64,000 nt of DNA from contig DAIDHO010000005.1 of assembly GCA_027459675.1 (NCBI GenBank), forward strand, positions 1-64,000. Direction: 5' to 3'. This document shows, one piece after another, positions 16,973-25,938 of the stretch (its first letter is position 1; each line of letters opens with the position of its first letter). The stretch is from Parachlamydiales bacterium (GTDB taxonomy: Bacteria; Chlamydiota; Chlamydiia; Chlamydiales; Rhabdochlamydiaceae). The notes below the pieces were generated by a model. It was given only the letters and a program-made list of their open reading frames with translations. It was not told the origin of the DNA and did not search any database. A program made the translations under genes and the position numbers.

Positions 16973-17069
16973 TCGAATTCATACGCAATGCAAATTGTTG
17001 CATTGCTCAAGTCTAAAAAAAAACCATTGTTCTTGCGAACAATGGTTGTTTTTGAGACTTGATGGATTC
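16973..17069. repeat. Direct duplicate B of the tRNA-Lys 3' end and terminator
   Basis: The functional copy of the duplicated segment. It runs from the end of tRNA-Lys through its terminator into the downstream sequence. It differs from copy A by a few substitutions and short indels. Confidence 0.85.
17015..17045 (-). terminator. Intrinsic terminator after tRNA-Lys
   Basis: Reading the minus strand, a perfect 9-bp stem (CCATTGTTC with GAACAATGG, 17024-17045) is followed by a run of nine T residues. It ends the tRNA-Glu/tRNA-Lys transcript. Confidence 0.85.
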
Positions 17070-17124
17070 GAACCATCGACCCTCTCATTAAAAGTGAGAT
17101 GCTCTACCGCTGAGCTAAAGTCTC
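17053..17124 (-). tRNA. tRNA-Lys (anticodon UUU)
   Basis: It folds as a cloverleaf with acceptor GAGACTT/AAGTCTC, D-arm region AGCTCAGCGGTAGAGC, anticodon loop CTTTTAA and T-arm with GGTTCGAATCC. CCA is not encoded. It lies 5 bp after tRNA-Glu on the same strand. Its 3' end is duplicated at 16722-16738. Confidence 0.96.
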
Positions 17125-17129
17125 GAAAA

Positions 17130-17204
17130 TGACCCCAAGGGGATTCGAACCCCTGTTATCAGAATGAAAATCTGGTGTCCTAGGCCAGGCTAGACGATGG
17201 GGCC
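17130..17204 (-). tRNA. tRNA-Glu (anticodon UUC)
   Basis: Cloverleaf with acceptor GGCCCCA, D-arm TCGTCTAGCCTGGCCTAGGA, anticodon loop TTTTCAT and T-arm GGGGTTCGAATCCCC. The second acceptor pair is G-U. It lies 42 nt downstream of frr on the same strand, in tandem with tRNA-Lys. Confidence 0.96.
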
Positions 17205-17246
17205 ATTCCTCATTCAGGAAAGAGAAGCAGTATATGCAGCAACCAA

Positions 17247-17795
17247 TTAAACTGCCATGATTTCTTTTTCTTTGGCCGAGAAAAGATCATCGATTTGCTT
17301 GCAAAACTTGTCCGTTAAATCTTGAATATTTTTTTCTAGTTTTTTCACGAGGTCTTCTGTTAAATCCCCCGAGCTCTTTTTTTGTTTGATGAGGTCATTG
17401 CTTTTACGTCTAATATCGCGAATCGCAATTTTAGCATCCTCTGCTTTTTTCTTACCTTGCTTTACAATCTCTTGACGCATTGCTTGATCCATCGGAGGCA
17501 CATTAATACGGATAGAATGGCCTTCCAAAACGGGCTGTAGGTTTAAGTTAGCCTTCTCAATACCTTTGGCAATCGCACCTGCTGTATGAGGGTCAAAGGG
17601 AGAGATGAGAATTTGTCGAGCTTCGGGAGTGGTAATGCTCGCAAGCTCTTTTACTTTCATATGAGCGCCATACACATCGACGGCTACTCCTTCTACAATG
17701 CCCGGATTTGCACGATTGGTTCGAAGGTTTTTAAGCTCCTGCTTAAAGTGCTCCAGGGTTGCATTCATTTTAGCTTTCACTTCATCTTCAATCAT
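17247..17795 (-). CDS. frr: Ribosome recycling factor
   Basis: A 182-residue protein of standard length. The N-terminal helix contains the conserved LRTNRANPGIVEG, and the central domain contains P-P-M-D near residue 100 followed by the R-x-x-I-V-K-x-G-K-K-K-A-E-D-A-K block. It splits post-termination ribosomes together with EF-G, whose gene (fusA) is at 47863. It is the last gene of the conserved block rpsB-tsf-pyrH-frr and starts 1 nt after the pyrH stop. Confidence 0.98.
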   Translation of the reverse strand: MIEDEVKAKMNATLEHFKQELKNLRTNRANPGIVEGVAVDVYGAHMKVKELASITTPEARQILISPFDPHTAGAIAKGIEKANLNLQPVLEGHSIRINVPPMDQAMRQEIVKQGKKKAEDAKIAIRDIRRKSNDLIKQKKSSGDLTEDLVKKLEKNIQDLTDKFCKQIDDLFSAKEKEIMAV

Positions 17796-17796
17796 A

Positions 17797-18516
17797 TTAT
17801 TCTCCTGTCACAATAGAGCCCCCGCTTCGACGTTGAGCGGCAGATTTTAAAGCCCCTTTTTTGAAGATATTTAATATATGAATCAAAACATTGTTATCTC
17901 GACAGAGCGCAATGGCTGTTGCATCCATCACGTTGAACTGCTTAGAGAGAACCTGAGTATAGGTGATAGAATCAAACCGCTTTGCTTTTGGATTTTTGAC
18001 AGGATCTTTGTCATAGATTCCATCCACTTTTGTGCCTTTGATAAGCACGTCCGCTCCAATCTCGGAGGCTCGCAGAGCTGCTGCTGTATCGGTTGTAAAA
18101 TACGGATGGCCGGTGCCACCGACGAAAATGACAATAATACCATTTTCTAAAAGCTCTACTGTCTTATCTCCGCTTCCCTGGGGGATGAAAGTTCCACAGG
18201 AGAAAGCTCCTACCACTACACAGGAACACCCAAGACTCTCTAAAGCCTCAGCAAGCACCATACCATTGATCGTAGTGGCAAGCATCCCTATTTGGTCGGC
18301 TTTTTCTCGGGAAACATGCAGAGCTTGAGAGCCTCGGAAAATATTTCCTCCGCCCACCACCACTCCGATTTGAATACGGAGCTTATGAAGCTCCTGAATT
18401 TGCTCAGCAAGAGAAAGGACTGCAGTGGAATCCATTCCAAATTTTCCTTGTCCCATTAAAGCCTCACCCGAGACTTTTAATAAAATTCTCTTGTAAGGAG
18501 TTTTTTTGGCTAACAC
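17797..18516 (-). CDS. pyrH: Uridylate kinase
   Basis: A 239-residue hexameric UMP kinase of the amino-acid-kinase fold, converting UMP to UDP. Conserved features are KVSGEAL near residue 14, GGGNIFRG near residue 54, D-x-x-G-M-L-A-T near 75, and GTGHPYFTTDTAAALRA near residue 134. The start is a GTG directly after the tsf stop, with GTAGGAG 5 nt upstream. The gene lies in the ribosomal operon between tsf and frr. Confidence 0.97.
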   Translation of the reverse strand: MLAKKTPYKRILLKVSGEALMGQGKFGMDSTAVLSLAEQIQELHKLRIQIGVVVGGGNIFRGSQALHVSREKADQIGMLATTINGMVLAEALESLGCSCVVVGAFSCGTFIPQGSGDKTVELLENGIIVIFVGGTGHPYFTTDTAAALRASEIGADVLIKGTKVDGIYDKDPVKNPKAKRFDSITYTQVLSKQFNVMDATAIALCRDNNVLIHILNIFKKGALKSAAQRRSGGSIVTGE

Positions 18517-19371
18517 TTATTCTCCTACTTTCCAACGAACAAAACGCTTCAGAACCAGATGTTGTCCTGATTTTTTTGCTTCATTGGCTACGAGTTCGGC
18601 AATGGAGCTGGAAGTGTCTTTGATAAACTTCTGTTCAAGTAGACAGACTTGCTCGTAAAAAGTTTTCATTTTTCCATCCACAATCTTATCGACAATTTGA
18701 GGGGGCTTTCCTTTGACTTGGCTGCGAGCAATTTCTTCTTCACGCGCTTTGACCTCAGGTGGAACTTCTTCACGACTTAAATACTCAGGAGCCTCTGCAG
18801 CTACATGCATGGCGATTTCTCTTGCCAAATGCTCATGTCCTGCCTTTCCATCGATCTCAACAAGCGTCACAATTTTGCTGCCCATATGAGAATAGATTCC
18901 GAAAGATCGATTAGGTTCTTTGAGGAAGATTTCAAGACGTTTGATCTTGATATTCTCGCCAATGCTTTGCATCACGATGGCCCGATACTGGTCAACCGTG
19001 AGCGTTCTATCTTGATGAGAAGGCTGCGCTAAAAGAGCCTCTACACCCCCCGCTTTTGTTTGAACTGCTTGTTGTGCAATCTCATGCGCAAAATGTTTAA
19101 ATTTGTCATTTTGAACTACAAAGTCTGTCTCGGCGTTAATTTCCACAAAGGCAATGGCATCCGGGGCTTCAGCAGTGGCTATGATCCCTTCTTTGGTTTC
19201 ACGACCTTCTTTTTTTACAGCAGAAGCCACCCCCGCTTTTCGAAGAAGATCAATGGCTTTTTCCATGTCTCCTCCGGCCTGTTCAAGAGCTTCTTTACAT
19301 TTACCCATTCCCACCCCTGTTCTTTCGCGGAGCTGCTTAACCATTTCAGGAGTTACTTTAATAGCATTCAT
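18517..19371 (-). CDS. tsf: Elongation factor Ts
   Basis: A 284-residue nucleotide-exchange factor for EF-Tu. The N-terminal UBA-like region has the conserved LRERTGVGMGKCKEAL. The core contains E-I-N-A-E-T-D-F-V near residue 78 (the TDFV motif that contacts the nucleotide site) and HMGSKIVTLVEI near residue 156. The start overlaps the rpsB stop by 4 nt, so translation is coupled. Confidence 0.98.
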   Translation of the reverse strand: MNAIKVTPEMVKQLRERTGVGMGKCKEALEQAGGDMEKAIDLLRKAGVASAVKKEGRETKEGIIATAEAPDAIAFVEINAETDFVVQNDKFKHFAHEIAQQAVQTKAGGVEALLAQPSHQDRTLTVDQYRAIVMQSIGENIKIKRLEIFLKEPNRSFGIYSHMGSKIVTLVEIDGKAGHEHLAREIAMHVAAEAPEYLSREEVPPEVKAREEEIARSQVKGKPPQIVDKIVDGKMKTFYEQVCLLEQKFIKDTSSSIAELVANEAKKSGQHLVLKRFVRWKVGE

Positions 19372-20162
19372 GGGGTCTCCTCTTCCTCTTCGCTCAGTTC
19401 AAGAGATTCTACTTCGTCAGGAGAAGTTGTTTCTTCCTCACCCTTCCCGAGAGAGACGTTCATTTCATTTTTACGATCGATCGCTGCTTGCGTCAGCGCT
19501 TGAAGAATAAGTTTAATACTCTTAAGTGCATCATCATTACAAGCGATCACATAATCAATAGGATCTGGATCGCAATTAGTATCTACCAAAGCCATGATAG
19601 GGATACCCAGCTTATTTGCTTCGGCAACCGCAATATGCTCGCGGCCCGGATCCACCACAATCAAAAGTCCGGGAGGTTTTCTCATTCCTCGAATACCTGA
19701 TAAGTTTTTGCTGAGCTTGATTTGCTCTTTACCCATGAGGACCCTTTCTTTTTTGGTAAATCCTTCGCCTCCACTTGCAAGCCGTTTTTCAATGCGCTCA
19801 AGTGTTTTGACGGAATTACGAATGGTAGAAAGATTGGTGAGCATTCCACCGAGCCATCTTTCAGAGATGTAAAACTCCCCGCACGCTTCTGCACATTCTC
19901 TGACAACGGTTTTAGCTTGTTTTTTAGTTCCGACAAAAAGAATTGATTTACGCTTAGAAACCATCTCTCGAACCACATCCATGCATTTGCGGATTTGTTG
20001 AATGGTTTTTGCAAGGTCTATAATATAAATTCCATTGCGCTCTTCAAAGATGAACCGTTTCATCTTCGGATTCCAACGGTGCTTCTGGTGACCAAAATGG
20101 GCACCTGATTCTAAAAGTTCTTTTACGCTTACAGCGCTATTGAGTTGTTCTTCTGTTGCCAA
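19368..20162 (-). CDS. rpsB: 30S ribosomal protein S2
   Basis: A 264-residue ribosomal protein with the family signatures SGAHFGHQKHRWNPKM near residue 18, LFVGTKKQA near 75 and P-G-L-L-I-V-V-D near 164. The C-terminus carries a short acidic extension (EEEE near the end). It is the first protein gene of the rpsB-tsf-pyrH-frr unit and lies 94 bp downstream of tRNA-Gly on the same strand. Confidence 0.98.
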   Translation of the reverse strand: MATEEQLNSAVSVKELLESGAHFGHQKHRWNPKMKRFIFEERNGIYIIDLAKTIQQIRKCMDVVREMVSKRKSILFVGTKKQAKTVVRECAEACGEFYISERWLGGMLTNLSTIRNSVKTLERIEKRLASGGEGFTKKERVLMGKEQIKLSKNLSGIRGMRKPPGLLIVVDPGREHIAVAEANKLGIPIMALVDTNCDPDPIDYVIACNDDALKSIKLILQALTQAAIDRKNEMNVSLGKGEEETTSPDEVESLELSEEEEETP

Positions 20163-20256
20163 GCCTTGTCCCTTTTTTTTGACACGGCATCCTTCCTTAA
20201 GCAGAAAGATTTCGGTCTTGGTTTTTATTGTTATTTTTTAAGTTAATACTTAAAAA

Positions 20257-20327
20257 AGCGCCTGATCAGAATCGAACTGACACAAGTAGCTTGGAAGGCT
20301 ACGGTTCTACCATTGAACTACAGGCGC
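20257..20327 (-). tRNA. tRNA-Gly (anticodon UCC)
   Basis: Cloverleaf with acceptor GCGCCTG, D-arm AGTTCAATGGTAGAAC, anticodon loop CTTCCAA and T-arm CAGTTCGATTCTG. It lies upstream of rpsB on the same strand. The discriminator base is U. Confidence 0.95.
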
Positions 20328-20339
20328 ATAAGATGACAA

Positions 20340-20368
20340 ATCTAACGGATGTAGCCTCTTTTTTCCAA
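20340..20368 (-). promoter_or_regulatory. Candidate promoter for tRNA-Gly
   Basis: On the minus strand, TTGGAA (20368-20363) and TTAGAT (20345-20340) are separated by 17 bp. Transcription would start only a few bases before the tRNA 5' end. The match is moderate. Confidence 0.35.
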
Positions 20369-20450
20369 GCAAGAAATTTAGTCTTTGATAGCTATAAAAA
20401 AATAATTGAATTTTCAACATCGCGTTAAAATGTCAACTTGAAATTTAGCA

Positions 20451-20497
20451 TTAGACATCTTGAGTAACTAAAGCTCAGCCAATTTTATGGATTTTCC
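20451..20497. repeat. Palindromic MITE-like repeat, partial copy R1
   Basis: A decayed fragment of the dispersed family, with the order AGACATCTTG, AACTAAAG, CTCAGCCAATTTTATGGA. It lies in the gap between tRNA-Gly and the PBP2 gene, where Chlamydia carries ompA as I recall. Confidence 0.6.
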
Positions 20498-20572
20498 TAT
20501 TAACTCAATTCTCACCACTCTACTGTGGTATCCCATTCATAGAAACTATTCGATGAGTTATAGTGGGCTTTT

Positions 20573-23500
20573 ATGAATATTTCAGACAAAACTAATCGGG
20601 TTTTGCATACGATTTCTCTCTCCCTCATGTTAATTTTAATTCGGTGTTGGTATTTGTCGGTTATTCAGCACGATCACCATGTTAAAATGGCACAAAAACC
20701 CCAGCGGCGAGTCATCATTGAAAAAGCTGAACGCGCGACAATCGAGGATCGATTTGGAATTCCACTGGCTATCAATAAAATCCAATATAATGTGTCAGTA
20801 TGTTATGCCCATATCCGGCAAATCCCTGCAACCCAATGGAAAAAAAATGAAAAAGGAGAGAACATTCGAGTTTCGGAGCGTCTTAATTATATCTCTAAAT
20901 TATCAAAAAAATTAAGTTCCGAGCTAGGACTGCCTTGTCAAAAAATAGAAGACCTTATACATGGAAAAGCGGCTCTTTTTCCTCACACTCCTTTTGTCCT
21001 TAAGGAGGATCTCTCGGAGGACCAATATTATCGCTTAAAGGCACTTGAGAAAGATTGGGTAGGACTGCAAGTCGAACGTTCTTCTCATCGAGAATATCCT
21101 CTGGGCAAAGTAGCAGGAGATGTCATCGGATATCTGGGAAACATTGATTCGAACCAGTATTTAAAAATCGCCCATGAACTAAATTCTTTAGAAGACTACT
21201 TGATTGCTAAACACGAAGGAGAAAGTCGATTTCTTCCCGAAGGATTTCGCTCTCCTGAAGAAGTGTTACACCGATATTTTGATTTGCAAGAAAAAGCCTA
21301 CACTATGAACGACCTCATCGGGAAAAGTGGTTTGGAAGCCTCTTATGAAGAAGAGTTAAGGGGATATGTGGGAAAGCATATCTACGAGGTCGATACCAAA
21401 GGAAATTTTATTCGAGAACTCGAAGGGTCTAGAACTGCCATTGCTGGAAAAAAATTGACTCTCTCGCTCTCTGCTGAACTCCAAATGTTTGCTGAGCAAC
21501 TGCTCGCCTCCAATGAAGGATCTCGGCTTGATAAAGACGATGGAGGTATTAACGAAAAATGGATGCGAGGAAGCGCCCTAGTGGCGATGATTCCAAAGAC
21601 AGGTGAAATTGTCGCACTGGCTTCTTATCCCCGCTTTAACCCCAATGACTTTATCCCCTCTAGAGACGCACAGATCCGATACGAAAAAGAATTCGCAGTT
21701 AAAGAATGGTTGGAAAATGAAGACTACTTGGGAGAAATTTGGGACGGGAAAAGGTCCTTGAAAAGAGAATATTTTTCTTTTATGAAGGGTCGATATTTAG
21801 AAGAGTCACTTTCTCTGACATGGCCTCGCTATATAGAAGCTATACTTCCCGGAAAAAGCTTGTTAAAAAATGCACTTCTTCAAATCCCAGATGTTCGCAC
21901 CGCTTTGCAGATCCAACAGGTGGGAATTGAACATCCTCTCCTTCATGGCATTAAAATCGAGCATGACAGATACTTGGCCATTGATCTATGCCACCTTGTG
22001 GCTCCCCTCGAGCTTTTCACTTCAGTGCTCATTCAAGAAGTGGGAACGCAGTCTTTAGCTGACTATTTCTCCACACGGCAGGAGGCTATGCGGCTTTTGA
22101 ACCGTATGAAAGAAGAGCTGCGGGAGCTTTTCTATGATCATGATTTTAATGCATGGCGGGCTGTTCATTTTAAAGATTATCTCAAAAAAATGCGAGAAAA
22201 GGAAAAAACAGAAAGACGTTACGCTAAACCTTATACTGAATATTTAGATCGCGTAGAACGCAAATTATGGGGGAAATTCTGGGAGGTTTATAAAGCTCTC
22301 TTTCTTTATACAGCTCTGACAGGACGGATTCCTATTTCAATAGAGAATTATCCTCTTTTAAATCCTTACTTTTGTGTCTTGAAAGATACCTATTACCCCC
22401 TCCTTCAAGGCACCGCTCCTCTTTTATATGAAAAATTGAGGCCTCTTTCTCCCTCTTTAGGGGTGAGCTATTTAAAAACGTTGCGAAGTTTTGAGGAATT
22501 GTGTCGCCCTTTAGAACGTCGCTACCCTTATGTACGTTCTCTACAAGGCACATCTCAAGAAAAGGATCTTGCCCTCGCTTTTTACCCCCCCTTCGGGTAT
22601 GGATTTACAAGATCTCACTCATACAGACAAGCCATTCCTCCCGGTTCGGTATTTAAATTGGTGACCGCTTATCAAACGCTCATGGAGCGGCATGCGCAAG
22701 GCCTCCCCTTGAATCCCCTGATGATTGTCGATGATTGGGTCGGCTCACCTTCCTCTAGATCCTTTATCTTAGGCTATCTCACTGATGGAACACCTCTCCA
22801 TCGCATGTACAAAGGAGGACGTCTACCTCGTAGCTCGCATCCCGGTATGGGACTCATCGATATGCACGGCGCACTTGAACAATCCAGCAACGTCTATTTT
22901 TCTCTTCTCGCAGGCGACGTAATCCAAAATCCGCTGGATCTTTCAAAAGTTGCTCGTCAATTTGGACTTGGGGGAAAAACAGGCATTGATTTACCCGGCG
23001 AAGCCCCTGGAAGAGTGCCTGAGGATGTCGACCAAAATCGTACTGGTCTTTATTCTTTTGCCATTGGGCAGCACACACTTGAAACGACTCCCCTTCAAAC
23101 AGCCCTCATGACAGCCATCATCGCTAATAAAGGGAAAATGGTGCGCCCTCATATTGTTCAAAAATTGGAAGGCGCCGACCGTTTACTCCATCATGAGCTC
23201 TTAGAAGAAGCGGATTGGAGAATCGATCCCCTTTCTATTCAAACAATCATTCATCAAGAAGACCATGTCACACATATCATAGAACCCATTATCGAAAGAA
23301 CAATTCCTTTTCCACCTCCCATTTTTAATTATCTTTTCGAAGGAATGCACCGTGTTGTGAATGGGCGGCGCGGTACAGCAAGGCCAGGAGCTATGCGTGT
23401 TCTGTACGACCACCCCTCTTCGATCAAAGACTATTTAGAAATTCACAAAGATATCGTCGGCAAAACCGGAACTGCTCAAGCTCTGTATAAACATTCGGTT

Positions 23501-23743
23501 TCAAGTGCTGCAGCTCCTGTGATGGAGCACTATATTTGTTTCTCAGCTATTGCCTATACGAAGCAATCTGCTCTGCTTGCTCCTTTGGATAAAGAACCCG
23601 AACTTGTCGTAGTCGTCTCTCTCCGCTACCGTAAGGCAGGTCTTGAAGGAGGACCTATTGCAGGACAAATCATAAAAAAATGGCGCGAGATCCAGGCTCG
23701 CCATGCGAGCCCGGTTAAAAAAAATAATAGACCTCCTACGTAA
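20573..23743 (+). CDS. Penicillin-binding protein 2, large chlamydial form
   Basis: A 1056-residue transpeptidase, far longer than the 600-650 of typical PBP2. One N-terminal membrane helix (about 10-30) is followed by the dimerisation domain with AEREATIEDRFG-like sequence. The catalytic motifs are S-V-F-K with Ser692, S-S-N at 771-773 and K-T-G at 964-966. An extra segment of about 300 residues, charged and helical, separates the start of the transpeptidase domain (ALVAMIPKTGEIVALASYPRFNP-like, about 335) from the SxxK motif. Chlamydial PBP2 has a similar insert. It cross-links peptidoglycan during division. The last eight or so residues are encoded by a dispersed repeat copy (23716-23763). 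Confidence 0.93.
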   Translation: MNISDKTNRVLHTISLSLMLILIRCWYLSVIQHDHHVKMAQKPQRRVIIEKAERATIEDRFGIPLAINKIQYNVSVCYAHIRQIPATQWKKNEKGENIRVSERLNYISKLSKKLSSELGLPCQKIEDLIHGKAALFPHTPFVLKEDLSEDQYYRLKALEKDWVGLQVERSSHREYPLGKVAGDVIGYLGNIDSNQYLKIAHELNSLEDYLIAKHEGESRFLPEGFRSPEEVLHRYFDLQEKAYTMNDLIGKSGLEASYEEELRGYVGKHIYEVDTKGNFIRELEGSRTAIAGKKLTLSLSAELQMFAEQLLASNEGSRLDKDDGGINEKWMRGSALVAMIPKTGEIVALASYPRFNPNDFIPSRDAQIRYEKEFAVKEWLENEDYLGEIWDGKRSLKREYFSFMKGRYLEESLSLTWPRYIEAILPGKSLLKNALLQIPDVRTALQIQQVGIEHPLLHGIKIEHDRYLAIDLCHLVAPLELFTSVLIQEVGTQSLADYFSTRQEAMRLLNRMKEELRELFYDHDFNAWRAVHFKDYLKKMREKEKTERRYAKPYTEYLDRVERKLWGKFWEVYKALFLYTALTGRIPISIENYPLLNPYFCVLKDTYYPLLQGTAPLLYEKLRPLSPSLGVSYLKTLRSFEELCRPLERRYPYVRSLQGTSQEKDLALAFYPPFGYGFTRSHSYRQAIPPGSVFKLVTAYQTLMERHAQGLPLNPLMIVDDWVGSPSSRSFILGYLTDGTPLHRMYKGGRLPRSSHPGMGLIDMHGALEQSSNVYFSLLAGDVIQNPLDLSKVARQFGLGGKTGIDLPGEAPGRVPEDVDQNRTGLYSFAIGQHTLETTPLQTALMTAIIANKGKMVRPHIVQKLEGADRLLHHELLEEADWRIDPLSIQTIIHQEDHVTHIIEPIIERTIPFPPPIFNYLFEGMHRVVNGRRGTARPGAMRVLYDHPSSIKDYLEIHKDIVGKTGTAQALYKHSVSSAAAPVMEHYICFSAIAYTKQSALLAPLDKEPELVVVVSLRYRKAGLEGGPIAGQIIKKWREIQARHASPVKKNNRPPT

Positions 23744-23763
23744 CTAAAGGTTCGTCGCTTTTA
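23716..23763. repeat. Palindromic MITE-like repeat, partial copy R2
   Basis: Contains AAAAAATAATAGACCTC then TAACTAAAGGTTCG, a form also seen in R9. It overlaps the 3' end of the PBP2 gene and reaches the stop codon of the convergent Nudix gene. Confidence 0.7.
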
Positions 23764-24234
23764 TGAGAATTTTTTCTTAAAATTTTGAGCGTTATGCCAT
23801 AGCAGGAAGTAGTCGAGTGTTTCTCGTCCCCCTGAGATAAGGGGAAGGTTAAATCCTTCTTTTAAAGTAACCCACGCAGATTCGAGATGTTCATCGGGAG
23901 CTACTTGCAATAAAGGCATTTCCGTAAGAGCAAGAAAAAAAAGATGAAAAATAAAATCGACCTCAGGACGGCGCAAGTAAAGGACCCCGACAGTTTTTAT
24001 AAATTCAGGAGTCCCTTTAATCCCTGTCTCTTCTGCAAGCTCCCGCATCGCCGCCTGAAGAGGCTTTTCTCCAGCTTCTAATTTCCCACCCGGAATCCCC
24101 CAGCGAAGCCCCTCTACTTTACTTCCGTGTCTTTTGAGATAGAGAAGCCGTCCGTCGTATTCACAAAAAACGCCTGCAGCTTCGAGCGAGGAGTTAAAAT
24201 CACGAGGTCGATTTAGAAAGACTTGCACCGTCAT
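23761..24234 (-). CDS. Nudix hydrolase
   Basis: A 157-residue protein with a complete Nudix box: G50-x5-E56-x7-R64-E65-L-x-E68-E69-x-G71. These residues bind the metal and catalyse hydrolysis of nucleoside diphosphate derivatives. Candidate roles are cleanup of oxidised nucleotides or turnover of nucleotide sugars (the next genes make such sugars), but substrate cannot be read from the sequence. It is convergent with the PBP2 gene. Confidence 0.9.
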   Translation of the reverse strand: MTVQVFLNRPRDFNSSLEAAGVFCEYDGRLLYLKRHGSKVEGLRWGIPGGKLEAGEKPLQAAMRELAEETGIKGTPEFIKTVGVLYLRRPEVDFIFHLFFLALTEMPLLQVAPDEHLESAWVTLKEGFNLPLISGGRETLDYFLLWHNAQNFKKKFS

Positions 24235-24269
24235 AAATGCTCCTTAGCTGAGATTTAAGGTTACTGCTC

Positions 24270-24312
24270 TTTTAAGAAAAATAATAGACCTTTAGCTTAA
24301 GTAAGAGGCCAT
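24270..24312. repeat. Palindromic MITE-like repeat, partial copy R3
   Basis: TTTAAGAAAAATAATAGACC followed by TTTAGCTTAAGTAAGAGGCC. This is the outer end of the family, lying between the Nudix gene and the decarboxylase gene. Confidence 0.75.
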
Positions 24313-24368
24313 AAAGCGCGCTTGCCCATTGCAAAACCGGAGAGATTTTCGTTTCGTTTTTATCACCA

Positions 24369-25337
24369 TTATTTTTGTTGAGAGAGCAGTAGAGTTTTTT
24401 CAAAATACTCGATCGTTCGATGTAATCCCTCTTCAAGAGACACAGTAGGTGCCCACGAGAGTGCTTTTTTCGCTAGAGATATATCGGGCCGTCGCTGCTG
24501 CGGATCATCTTGAGGAAGCGGCTGGAAAACAATCTCGGATTTCGAGCCTGTGATCTTAAGTATCAACTCGGCTAAACCTAAAATTTGAAACTCGACAGGA
24601 TTTCCTAAGTTCACAGGACCTGTAAAAGAGGGATCAGTGGCCATGAGAGAGATCAATCCATCGATCAGATCATCTACAAAACAGAAAGAGCGCGTCTGTC
24701 TCCCGTCCCCATAAATCGTGAGGGGTTCATTTTTGAGGGCCTGCACGATAAAATTAGAGACAACACGACCATCTTTGGGATGCATTCGAGGCCCGTACGT
24801 ATTGAAAATGCGCGCCACTTTAATAGGAAGTCCATATTGACGATGATAATCAAAAAAAAGCGTTTCAGCACACCGTTTTCCTTCATCATAACATGAACGA
24901 GGACCAATAGGGTTGACATTCCCCCAATAGGCCTCATGTTGAGGATGCACGACCGGATCGCCATATACTTCACTGGTGGAGGCTTGTAAAATTTTGGCCT
25001 TTTTTAATGAATGGGCCAGTGACAAGAGATTAAGCGCCCCATGGATATTCGTCTTGGCAGTTTGCACCGGATCCAATTGATAATGGATAGGAGAGGCAGG
25101 ACATGCTAAGTTATAAATTTCTTCCACTTCAATCTGGAGAGGCATGCAGACATCATAGCGGATGAGTTCAAAATAAGAATTTGACAAAAGATGTAAAATA
25201 TTGTCTTTGGAGCCTGTCAAAAAATTATCAAGGCAGATCACTTCCGCTCCCTGCTCTAACAACTTATCACAAAGGTGGGAGCCTAAAAAACCGGCCCCTC
25301 CCGTGATTAAAATCCGTTTCCGATGCGTGGTTGCCAT
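24369..25337 (-). CDS. UDP-glucuronate decarboxylase (UDP-xylose synthase)
   Basis: A 322-residue extended short-chain dehydrogenase. The Rossmann motif is [10 protein letters not shown] (about residue 12). The catalytic pair is Y-D-E-G-K (YxxxK, about residue 150), with S-T-S-E-V-Y-G-D-P before it. The stretch [13 protein letters not shown] (about 77) and the Y-W-G-x-V-N-P-I-G-x-R-S block are characteristic of UDP-xylose synthase rather than RmlB. It would convert UDP-glucuronate to UDP-xylose with bound NAD. It is divergent from rmlC with a 64-bp gap. Confidence 0.85.
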   Translation of the reverse strand: MATTHRKRILITGGAGFLGSHLCDKLLEQGAEVICLDNFLTGSKDNILHLLSNSYFELIRYDVCMPLQIEVEEIYNLACPASPIHYQLDPVQTAKTNIHGALNLLSLAHSLKKAKILQASTSEVYGDPVVHPQHEAYWGNVNPIGPRSCYDEGKRCAETLFFDYHRQYGLPIKVARIFNTYGPRMHPKDGRVVSNFIVQALKNEPLTIYGDGRQTRSFCFVDDLIDGLISLMATDPSFTGPVNLGNPVEFQILGLAELILKITGSKSEIVFQPLPQDDPQQRRPDISLAKKALSWAPTVSLEEGLHRTIEYFEKTLLLSQQK

Positions 25338-25401
25338 TTGATTCTTTTATGGGGGATAATATACAAAAGATGATATTATTTTTCCTACAAAAGATAAAGC
25401 C

Positions 25402-25938
25402 ATGGAAGTCATTAACCTCAGATTAAAAGGTCTAAAATTAATTACCCCCCGTATTTTTCGAGATAATAGGGGGTTTTTTAAAGAAGTCTATCGAGAATCT
25501 CATTACGTCGATCAAGGGATTCATCCACAATTTGTGCAGGACAACCATTCTTATTCTCAGAAAAATGTGATTCGAGGGATGCACTTCCAATCTTTTCCAG
25601 GGCAGTCGAAATTAGTCTGGGTGGTACAAGGAAAAATTTTTGATGTCGCCGTCGATTTAAGAAAAGAATCTCCGACTTTTGGACAATGGGAAGGCGTTTA
25701 CCTCGATTCAGAATCCCATCATCAACTTTTTATTCCTGCTGGTTTTGCTCATGGATTCTGTGTAATCAGCGAAGAAGGGGCTCATGTCCATTACAAGGTC
25801 AGCACGTTTTATGAGAGTGCGACCGAAAAAACATTTCGATATAACGATCCTACGGTTAAAATCGAGTGGCCTGTTTGTTCTCCGATTATTTCCGATAGAG
25901 ATCTCCAGGCACCGACCTTTGAAGAGGCTATCAAATGA
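25402..25938 (+). CDS. rmlC: dTDP-4-dehydrorhamnose 3,5-epimerase
   Basis: A 178-residue cupin-fold enzyme of normal length. Conserved sequence includes DNRGFFKEVYRE near residue 22, QDNHSYSQKNVIRGMHFQ near residue 47 (containing the catalytic His), and the F-I-P-A-G-F-A-H-G-F block near residue 112. It catalyses the third step of dTDP-L-rhamnose synthesis. It overlaps rmlD by 4 nt (ATGA). Confidence 0.95.
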   Translation: MEVINLRLKGLKLITPRIFRDNRGFFKEVYRESHYVDQGIHPQFVQDNHSYSQKNVIRGMHFQSFPGQSKLVWVVQGKIFDVAVDLRKESPTFGQWEGVYLDSESHHQLFIPAGFAHGFCVISEEGAHVHYKVSTFYESATEKTFRYNDPTVKIEWPVCSPIISDRDLQAPTFEEAIK

